The notes under the pieces: generated by a model
Databases searched by the model: none
Told to the model about the DNA's origin: nothing
The model's input: the letters and a program-made list of their open reading frames with translations, nothing else
Origin: Halorarius litoreus
GTDB lineage: Archaea > Halobacteriota > Halobacteria > Halobacteriales > Haloarculaceae
Assembly: GCF_024362405.1 (NCBI RefSeq)
Contig: NZ_CP101454.1
Location: 2,108,001-2,172,000 of the forward strand
DNA length: 64,000 bases
Reading direction: 5' to 3'
Shown here: positions 58,449-64,000 of the stretch, piece after piece
How positions within the stretch are numbered: position 1 is the stretch's first letter
Layout of the letters: every line of letters begins with the position of its first letter
Position numbers and translations under genes: made by a program

Positions 58449-59011
58449 AGACGCTCTCGTTCTGGCCGTGGCACTCCCGGTGCCCCATCGAGCAGCCACA
58501 GCAGCAGTGCCGCCACCAGCGGGCTGAGATACACTGCCAGGAGTAGGTGGTTCTCGGACGCCAGCAGGAACTCGGCCCACTCGACGATGTACGAGAGCGT
58601 CCGGTCGAGCGCCGGGCGCTCGCTCGCGTAGCCGGGGAGCGTGACGGTCGGCCACAGTACGCGCTCGACCGTGTACGGCTGCCGGAGCGCGACGGCGAGC
58701 AGCACGTCACCGACGAGATGCGAGAGGTAGCCGACGGCGAAGCCGAAGCCGACCGTACTGCGGCCGCGCACGATTAACAGCGCGCCGACCGCGAGACAGA
58801 CCGGCACCGCGACGAACACCGAGTGGGCCACCGAGTAGCCCGTCGGCGCGAGGTGGAACACCCACGACAGCGACTTGTCGACGAGGTCGGGGAGCTGTGT
58901 GCCGACGGCGAGCGCGAGCACGGCGAGGCCAGCGGGCGCGCGACGCTGCCACAGCCGGACGGCCGGCGAGAACAGCAGATAGCCGAACGCGAGGTGTCCC
59001 CACGGGAACAT
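58445..59011 (-). CDS. YdjM/LexA-binding-type membrane metal-dependent hydrolase
   Basis: The 188-residue protein starts MFPWGHLAFGYLLFSPAVRLW. Conserved His and Asp occur in GTQLPDLVDKSL, YSVAHSVFV and GYLSHLVGDVLL, and about five membrane helices are present, matching the YdjM family. Its substrate is unknown. It abuts the DUF1616 gene with no gap and is likely co-transcribed. Confidence 0.75.
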   Translation of the reverse strand: MFPWGHLAFGYLLFSPAVRLWQRRAPAGLAVLALAVGTQLPDLVDKSLSWVFHLAPTGYSVAHSVFVAVPVCLAVGALLIVRGRSTVGFGFAVGYLSHLVGDVLLAVALRQPYTVERVLWPTVTLPGYASERPALDRTLSYIVEWAEFLLASENHLLLAVYLSPLVAALLLWLLDGAPGVPRPERERL

Positions 59012-59974
59012 CTAGCCGCTCACCGAGATCCACAGATGCGTCTCCCGGTAAGCGTTCTCTGGCGTGGGGGTCTCGGGGACGTCACCACGGTACAGCAGGA
59101 ACGAGAGCCGGAGTCTGTCCCCGGTCTGCGAGGGCGACACCGACTGCTCGACGTACTTCGTGTTCCCGGCGCCGACGGCCGTGCTGAACCGGTCGAGTTC
59201 CGTCCCGTCGAGCGTGATGACTACGGTGTACGGGACGCGCTGGCCCTCGCGGTTCCCGATGGTGACGAACAGTGACTGGCTCTCGCCCGACGAGAACTCG
59301 TGGGGGAGCCCCTCGGTGACGTACTCGCCATCCCCATCCTGTGTGGTGAGGTAGAACTCGGTGAACGGGTCGTCGTTCGCCGGGGGTGTCACGGCGGTGT
59401 AGCCCGCGGTCGCGACGAGCGTGAGGACGCTCACCGCGAGCAGGACGTTGAAGAACCGGTGGGTTCCGGTGGTCGGCTGGAGCGGTCGCGCGGCCCGGAG
59501 GTCGCGGCGTTCCTTCGAGAGGAACCGCGCGACTCTGGCGGTGACTCGTCCAGGTCCGGGGGCGCTGAAGCGGTGTTCGACCGGGAGGCGGACCCGCGCG
59601 AGGTACCCGAGCAGCGCCAGCCCGAGGGTCACGCCGCCGATCGTCACCGCCAGCGGCAGGAGCCGGAGCCCGTAGCTGGTGTAGTTCACCACGAACGCGA
59701 GCAGCGGCACGAGCGCGAGGCTCATGACGACCGACAGTGCGCCCCGTTCGAGGTCGGAGATGCTCGCCCCCTCCTCGTCGCTGCCGGCGTCGGCTCGCTC
59801 GGGGAACAGCACCGCGAGCAACGTGTACCCGGGGAACAACACGACGAGTGGAAGCGCCAGCACGGTTCGCAGGCTCCCGGTCCCGAGCCCGGCGAGCATC
59901 GCTGCGACCGTGAACGAGGTCCAGGCGACGACGAGAAGGAGGTCGCCGGTGGACCGAAATGGACGGCTCATCAC
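59012..59974 (-). CDS. DUF1616 membrane protein
   Basis: The 320-residue protein has four membrane helices in the first ~160 residues, with VLFPGYTLLAVLFP, LVPLLAFVVNYTSYGLRLLPL and a following cytoplasmic loop. One more helix comes at ~175 and an external beta domain at ~200-320 (VTIGNREGQRVPYTVVITLDGTEL). This is the DUF1616 layout common in archaeal surface-polysaccharide loci, usually near glycosyltransferases. Function unknown. Confidence 0.75.
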   Translation of the reverse strand: MMSRPFRSTGDLLLVVAWTSFTVAAMLAGLGTGSLRTVLALPLVVLFPGYTLLAVLFPERADAGSDEEGASISDLERGALSVVMSLALVPLLAFVVNYTSYGLRLLPLAVTIGGVTLGLALLGYLARVRLPVEHRFSAPGPGRVTARVARFLSKERRDLRAARPLQPTTGTHRFFNVLLAVSVLTLVATAGYTAVTPPANDDPFTEFYLTTQDGDGEYVTEGLPHEFSSGESQSLFVTIGNREGQRVPYTVVITLDGTELDRFSTAVGAGNTKYVEQSVSPSQTGDRLRLSFLLYRGDVPETPTPENAYRETHLWISVSG

Positions 59975-60030
59975 TCTCGGGTTGCCCGTCTCGCGGGAAA
60001 AACGGCCGTGACCGTTCGCTACCGTTTTCT

Positions 60031-60049
60031 GCGGCTATCTGGTCCCTAA
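60031..60049 (-). promoter_or_regulatory. Dyad promoter element, sense to the DUF1616 gene
   Basis: The sense strand reads TTAGG-GACCAG-ATAGCCGC, predicting a leader of about 30 nt before the ATG at 59974. Confidence 0.4.
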
Positions 60050-60181
60050 ACCGCCGTCCAGAGGGCTTCGACCGTGCGTGCTCCGACGCACAGTACTGGA
60101 TACCGCGTACGCGCAGACTGGAAGCCGCCACCACACGACCGGACCGCTGCCGATATCGGGGTGAACAGCCGGGTCGCCCCG

Positions 60182-60200
60182 TTACCGCGTCTATAATAAC
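60182..60200 (+). promoter_or_regulatory. Dyad promoter element, sense to the sugar-biosynthesis operon
   Basis: It reads TTACC-GCGTCT-ATAATAAC, identical over 18 bases to the site at 47165. Confidence 0.7.
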
Positions 60201-60257
60201 GGGGGTACGGCGTCACGAGAGGACCAGAAACGGGCGGACGACCCGCCTCACAGAACC

Positions 60258-60413
60258 ATGACCGTACACCACTCACCCCGGGCCGTCTCCGACACGGCCA
60301 CACGACGGCAGCGGCCGAGGACCAGCCGTCCGCACACTGGCCGTGGCATCGGACTGCCAACGACCGACCGACGACCGCTCACCGGGCCTCAGCGCCGTGG
60401 TCACCGTGGGTGA
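60258..60413 (+). CDS. Possible leader ORF (51 codons) overlapping the aminotransferase gene
   Basis: The first ATG after the promoter opens a 51-codon Arg/Thr-rich frame, ending TGA eight bases into the next gene. The peptide is poorly protein-like, and its start lies about 30 nt after the expected transcript start. Confidence 0.3.
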   Translation: MTVHHSPRAVSDTATRRQRPRTSRPHTGRGIGLPTTDRRPLTGPQRRGHRG

Positions 60414-61509
60414 GGTCCCCATCGCCGACCCGCAACTCGGCGTCGAGGAGCGGGAGGCCGTGACCGAGGTCATGGAGTCCGGCCACCTCGTCGCCGGCGA
60501 CGTGACCACCACCTTCGAGCGGGAGTTCGCCGACTACTGTGGCGCCGACCACGCCGTCGGCACCACCAACGGCACGACCGCGCTCCACGCCGCCCTCGAA
60601 GCCGTCGGCGTCCGACCGGGGAACCTCGTCATCACGACGCCGTTCTCGTTCGTCGCGACGGCGAACGCCATCCGGTTCGCCGGCGGCGTCCCGGTGTTCG
60701 CGGACGTCGACCCCGAGACGTTCAACCTCGACCCCGAGAGCGTCAGGGAACGCATCGAGGAACTCGACGAGACGCCCGAGGCCATCGTCCCCGTCCACCT
60801 CTACGGGCTGCCCGCGGACATGAGCGGGCTGCGGGACATCGCCGACGAGTACGACGCTGCGCTGGTCGCCGACGCCGCACAGGCGCACGGCGCCGAGTTC
60901 CACGGCGAGCGCGTCGGCTCTATCGCCGACGTGGCGACGTTCTCGTTCTACCCAACGAAGAACATGACCACCGGCGAGGGCGGGATGGTGACGACGGACG
61001 ACCCCGACGTCGCGGACGAGGTCCGTCGGTTCATCAACCACGGCCGCCCGCTCGACGGCGACAGCTACGACCACGTCCAGCTCGGGCACAACTACCGGCT
61101 GACGAACCTCTCGGCCGCGATCGGCCGCAAACAGCTCGATAAGCTCCCCGCGTTCACCGAGGCTCGCCGCGAGAACGCCCGGAAGCTCGACGAGCGACTG
61201 GCCGACACCCCGCTCGAAACGCCGGTCGAACCCACGGGGAGAAAACACGTCTACCACCAGTACACGGTCACGTCGACGGAGCGGGAGACGGTCCGCGAAC
61301 ACTTCGCCGACCACGGGGTCGATACGGCGGTGTACTACCCCGACCCCATCCACGAACTGACCGCGTACGACTACATGGGGACGTCGACGCCCGTCGCGAG
61401 CCGGCTCTCCGAGCAGGTGTTCTCGCTGCCGGTCCACCCCGGGCTCGACGACGGCGATATCGAGCAGATCGCGACCGCCGTCGAGGAACTGGAGGTGCCG
61501 TATGTCTAA
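60406..61509 (+). CDS. DegT/DnrJ/EryC1/StrS-family sugar aminotransferase (WbpE-like)
   Basis: From the GTG at 60406 the protein has 367 residues and the family start (GEVPIADPQLGVEE). PLP-binding features include GTTNGTTALHAALEA (~55), DAAQAHGAEFHGERVG (~155) and the Schiff-base Lys in FSFYPTKNMTTGEGGMV (~185). LGHNYRLTNLSAAIG is the substrate-loop segment. It transfers an amino group from glutamate to a keto-sugar nucleotide. With Gfo/Idh, acetyltransferase and UDP-sugar dehydrogenase genes next to it, the most likely product is a 3-amino-uronic acid. The longer frame from 60343 adds a non-conserved N-terminus. Confidence 0.85.
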   Translation: MGEVPIADPQLGVEEREAVTEVMESGHLVAGDVTTTFEREFADYCGADHAVGTTNGTTALHAALEAVGVRPGNLVITTPFSFVATANAIRFAGGVPVFADVDPETFNLDPESVRERIEELDETPEAIVPVHLYGLPADMSGLRDIADEYDAALVADAAQAHGAEFHGERVGSIADVATFSFYPTKNMTTGEGGMVTTDDPDVADEVRRFINHGRPLDGDSYDHVQLGHNYRLTNLSAAIGRKQLDKLPAFTEARRENARKLDERLADTPLETPVEPTGRKHVYHQYTVTSTERETVREHFADHGVDTAVYYPDPIHELTAYDYMGTSTPVASRLSEQVFSLPVHPGLDDGDIEQIATAVEELEVPYV

Positions 61510-62488
61510 GGGCGCGCCCGTCCACGCCGGCGTCATCGGCGTGGGGACGATGGGGCAGAACCACGCGCGGGTCTACCGGGAGCTCCCGGAGACGGCGCTC
61601 TACGGGGTGTACGACGCCGACCGCGACCGCGCCGCACAGGTCGCCGAGACGTACGGCACCGCCGTCGCACCGATGGGCGAACTGCTCGACGCCGTCGACG
61701 TCGTCTCGGTCGCGGTGCCGACGCAGTACCACTACGAGACCGTCCGCGAGTGCATCGACGCGGGCGTCGACGTGCTCGTCGAGAAGCCGTTCGTCGAGGA
61801 CCCGGCGAAGGGCCGGAAGCTCGTCGAGTTCGCCGCGGAGCGGGGCGTGACCCTGCAGGTCGGCCACATCGAGCGGTTCAACCCTGCGACGCGGAAGCTG
61901 ATGGAGATCGTCGACGACCTCGAAATCATCGCGGTCGACGCCCGCCGGCTCGGCCCGCCCATCGACCGCGACATCGACGACACCGCGGTGATGGACCTGA
62001 TGATCCACGACCTCGACATCGTCACGGCGCTCGTCGACGACGAGGTCACCAGCGTCGACGCCATCGGCAACCACGACGTCGACTACGCGGCGGCGAACCT
62101 CCAGTTCGACTCGGGCATCGTCGCCCAGCTCACCGCGAGCCGGGTCACCCAGGAGAAGGAGCGCCAGCTCTCGCTCTCGGCGAAGCGCTGTCGCGTGAAG
62201 GTCGACTACATCGAACAGACCATCGAGATCCACCGCCAGTCGCTCCCCGAGTACGTCGAGGAGGACGGCGACGTGACCTACCACCACGAGAACATCGTCG
62301 AGCGCGTCTCCGTCGAGAAGCGCGAACCCCTCAAGAACGAGCTCTCGGCGTTCGTCGAGGCCGCGACCGAGGGGACCGAGCCGGTCGTCACCGGCGAGGA
62401 CGGCCTCCGGGCGCTCCGGCTCACCCGGACCATCGACGACCTCGCGCGCGAGCGGACCTCGGTCGACCCGCCCGCGCCGACCCAGTAA
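61502..62488 (+). CDS. Gfo/Idh/MocA-family sugar dehydrogenase (WbpB-like)
   Basis: The 328-residue protein has an N-terminal Rossmann fold (HAGVIGVGTMGQNHARVY, ~8-25), the EKP motif in VLVEKPFVED (~95), GHIERFNPATRKL (~122) and the catalytic-His region LMIHDLDIVTALV (~165). It should oxidise C3 of a UDP-sugar acid with NAD+, giving the keto group that the aminotransferase uses. The start overlaps the preceding stop by eight bases. Confidence 0.85.
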   Translation: MSKGAPVHAGVIGVGTMGQNHARVYRELPETALYGVYDADRDRAAQVAETYGTAVAPMGELLDAVDVVSVAVPTQYHYETVRECIDAGVDVLVEKPFVEDPAKGRKLVEFAAERGVTLQVGHIERFNPATRKLMEIVDDLEIIAVDARRLGPPIDRDIDDTAVMDLMIHDLDIVTALVDDEVTSVDAIGNHDVDYAAANLQFDSGIVAQLTASRVTQEKERQLSLSAKRCRVKVDYIEQTIEIHRQSLPEYVEEDGDVTYHHENIVERVSVEKREPLKNELSAFVEAATEGTEPVVTGEDGLRALRLTRTIDDLARERTSVDPPAPTQ

Positions 62489-62550
62489 CCGATTCGAGAC
62501 GGCGCTCCGGCCGCCCCCATTCCCGGCACGCGTTCTCGCTCAGTTTCGTT

Positions 62551-62701
62551 CGTTCCGTACTCGTCGACCCCTCGTTCCGTACTCGTCGACCCCTCGTTCC
62601 GTACTCGTCGACCCCTCGTTCCGTACTCGTCGACCCCTCGTTCCGTACTCGTCGACCCCTCGTTCCGTACTCGTCGACCCCTCGTTCCGTACTCGTCGAT
62701 A
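62551..62701. repeat. 22-bp tandem repeat, seven units
   Basis: Seven almost perfect copies of a 22-bp unit (CGTTCCGTACTCGTCGACCC plus CT) run head to tail from 62551. The last one diverges after GTCGA. There are no spacers. It lies between the Gfo/Idh stop and the next promoter. Confidence 0.85.
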
Positions 62702-62777
62702 CCCACTGCCCAGCGGCGCGTGGGCTCAGCCCGATTGAAGCGCCACGTTCGGCCCTAGTACCGCCCTAAGCCGCGCC

Positions 62778-62796
62778 TTACGTCGCAGATAAGAAA
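62778..62796 (+). promoter_or_regulatory. Dyad promoter element, sense to the acetyltransferase operon
   Basis: It reads TTACG-TCGCAG-ATAAGAAA. The predicted leader (~40 nt) contains the hairpin GTAGCC-GCGAC-GGCTAC (62830-62846). Confidence 0.55.
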
Positions 62797-62861
62797 GCGG
62801 GGGCAGCGAGGAGTGCGGACCACACGCGAGTAGCCGCGACGGCTACCGCCCCCGAACACAC

Positions 62862-62963
62862 ATGACACTCTCGAAGAAGACGCTCGGCCTACTGGGAATC
62901 GCATCGCTGGCGTTGCTCTACCGAACCGCCGCGAACCGCGGCGACGCAGCCACGGAGGTGTGA
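62862..62963 (+). CDS. 33-residue single-helix membrane microprotein
   Basis: It begins MTLSKKTLGLLGIASLALLY, one hydrophobic helix after two Lys, and ends with an acidic tail. The TGA overlaps the GTG of the acetyltransferase as GTGA. Unlike the other leader ORFs it looks like a real membrane peptide. It could be a functional small protein, a leader, or both. Confidence 0.55.
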   Translation: MTLSKKTLGLLGIASLALLYRTAANRGDAATEV

Positions 62964-63550
62964 CGATGGCGCGCCATCGCCTCGGCGACGACTGTCACGT
63001 CGACGAGGGTGCCACGGTCGGCTACGAGCACGACCCCGACGCCGAGCCGGCGGTCCTCGGTGACCGGGCGACGGTCCGCGCGGGGACCATCGTCTACACG
63101 GGCGTCGAGGCCGGCGACGACTTCACGACCGGCCACAACGCGCTCGTCCGTGAGGACACCACGCTGGGCGACGACGTTGTCGTCGGCACCGACACCGTCA
63201 TCGACGGCGCCACGACGGTCGGCTCGGACGTGAGCCTCCAGACCGGCGTGTACGTCCCGACGAACACCACCATCGGGTCGAACGTGTTCGTCGGGCCGAA
63301 GGCGACGCTCACGAACGACCCGTACCCGGTGCGGCGAGACGTCGACCTCGAGGGGCCGACCATCGAGAACGGCGCCTCCGTCGGCGCGAACGCGACCCTG
63401 CTCCCCGGCGTCACGGTCGGTGAGGGGGCGTTCGTCGCCGCGGGCGCGGTCGTCACCGAGGACGTCCCACCCGAGACGCTCGCGGTCGGCACGCCCGCCG
63501 AGTACCGTGACCTGCCTGCGGACCTCGCGGGGGTGAACACGCTCGCATGA
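62960..63550 (+). CDS. Hexapeptide-repeat N-acetyltransferase (WbpD-like)
   Basis: The 196-residue protein (ATG also at 62966) is made almost entirely of left-handed beta-helix hexapeptides, with VYTGVEAGDDFTTGHNALVRED (~50), GPKATLTNDPYP (~112) and the C-terminal GEGAFVAAGAVVTEDVPPETLAVGTPA. It matches WbpD/WlbB-type acetyltransferases, which acetylate the 3-amino group of UDP-2-acetamido-3-amino-uronic acids using acetyl-CoA. The stop overlaps the next ATG as ATGA. Confidence 0.85.
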   Translation: MTMARHRLGDDCHVDEGATVGYEHDPDAEPAVLGDRATVRAGTIVYTGVEAGDDFTTGHNALVREDTTLGDDVVVGTDTVIDGATTVGSDVSLQTGVYVPTNTTIGSNVFVGPKATLTNDPYPVRRDVDLEGPTIENGASVGANATLLPGVTVGEGAFVAAGAVVTEDVPPETLAVGTPAEYRDLPADLAGVNTLA

Positions 63551-64000
63551 CGCCCGCCGTCCACACCACCCACGCCACGCCGTACGCGAACGAGTTGTCT
63601 GACCGCGACGTGAGCCAGGCGTTCCGCGCGGGCGACTTCCCGGTCGCCGTCTACGGGCTCGGGAAGATGGGCCTCCCGCTCGCGGCCGTCTACGCGGAGA
63701 CCTGCGGGACCGTCACGGGCGTCGATATCGACCCCGCGGTCGCCGAGGCCGTCGACCGCGGTGAGAGCCCGGTCGACGAGCCAGGCCTGGACGCCCTCGT
63801 CGGCGAACTGGTCGCCGACGGGGCCCTCTCGGCGACGACCGACGTGACCGCGGCCGCTCGCGAGGCCGAGATTCACGTCGCCATCGTCCCGACGCTGGTC
63901 ACCGACACCGACGAGCCGGACCTCTCGGTCGTCGAGGAGCTGATGACCGACGTCGCCGCTGGCCTGTCGCCGGGCGACCTCGTCGTCCTCGAGTCGACGG
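63547..64000 (+). CDS. UDP-sugar dehydrogenase, N-terminal part (cut by window)
   Basis: The first 151 codons are present. The ATG at 63547 overlaps the preceding TGA. The product contains FPVAVYGLGKMGLPLAAVYAE (~30-50), the Rossmann glycine motif of UDP-glucose/UDP-ManNAc dehydrogenases, VTGVDIDPAVAEAV (~58) and VAIVPTLVTDTDEPDLS (~116). It should oxidise a UDP-HexNAc to the uronic acid, the first step of the pathway encoded around it. The C-terminal catalytic Cys lies beyond the window. Confidence 0.85.
   Translation, partial: MTPAVHTTHATPYANELSDRDVSQAFRAGDFPVAVYGLGKMGLPLAAVYAETCGTVTGVDIDPAVAEAVDRGESPVDEPGLDALVGELVADGALSATTDVTAAAREAEIHVAIVPTLVTDTDEPDLSVVEELMTDVAAGLSPGDLVVLEST

Noticed and set aside
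62551..62701. Repeated 22-bp units as a CRISPR array
   Set aside because: Units are head to tail with no spacers and no cas genes are present.
1..64000. tRNA, rRNA, replication-origin or insertion-sequence signals
   Set aside because: No cloverleaf, Cdc6 gene with origin boxes, transposase motif or terminal inverted repeats were found by eye. A covariance or HMM search could still reveal a tRNA I missed.

Overview
The window looks like a chromosomal segment of an extremely halophilic archaeon (class Halobacteria). Evidence: very high GC with a strong G/C third-position bias, strongly acidic proteins, Tat-type twin-arginine lipoproteins, haloarchaea-specific families (HalOD1 output domain, bacterio-opsin-activator-type HTH, DUF7344-type regulators), a PGF-CTERM protein and many genes with little or no 5' leader. 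No species can be named from the sequence alone. I see no rRNA, tRNA, IS element or CRISPR array.

The window is an envelope, exopolysaccharide and signalling region. Block 1 (1-5.2 kb) has a CapA-like protein, a Wzx-type flippase with a mucin-like tail and a sugar-1-phosphate nucleotidyltransferase. Block 2 (5.3-10.5 kb) is the DUF4129 / small membrane protein / DUF58 / membrane protein operon, with a Tat lipoprotein and a MoxR ATPase on the other strand. Block 3 (10.7-20.5 kb) has a PGF-CTERM surface protein, a candidate structured RNA, a DnaJ-membrane fusion, a mucin-like membrane protein, two secreted AstE/AspA-like proteins, a BAT-type sensor and small regulators. Block 4 (20.5-31.8 kb) has two asparagine-synthase-like proteins, a sulfatase-like enzyme, HalOD1 and DUF7344 regulators, a membrane-anchored thrombospondin-type-3/HTH sensor and a GT-C enzyme. 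Block 5 (31.8-40.9 kb) has an arylsulfotransferase-like protein, a membrane protein, an apparently permuted solute-binding protein with a PAP2 phosphatase, a PAS histidine kinase and a PadR regulator. Block 6 (41-58 kb) has a phosphodiesterase, GT2 and GT4 glycosyltransferases, three secreted beta-helix proteins, two polysaccharide deacetylases, a GT-C-like membrane protein and a three-gene receiver/kinase operon. Block 7 (58-64 kb) ends in aminotransferase, Gfo/Idh dehydrogenase, hexapeptide acetyltransferase and UDP-sugar dehydrogenase genes. This set resembles the bacterial Wbp route to diacetamido-uronic acid sugars.

The most striking observation is a regulatory signal. At least thirty intergenic sites share TTA(C/G)(C/G)-N6-ATAAYAAW with a fixed six-base spacer. 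Its core is a 15-bp dyad, YTA-N9-TAR, whose downstream half doubles as the TATA box. In about eighteen cases its ATA half lies 32-39 nt before a start codon, as expected for a (nearly) leaderless promoter. A second class of genes in the same window has ordinary TATA boxes, so the element is not simply the universal promoter. It could define a regulon for the envelope/polysaccharide genes.

A second recurring architecture is tied to it. A very short ORF begins where the leaderless transcript should start and ends in, or just before, the start codon of the main gene, often as ATGA or GTGA. This suggests leader peptides coupled by termination-reinitiation. One copy of the promoter precedes no ORF but a run of three hairpins (12052-12178), a candidate non-coding RNA.
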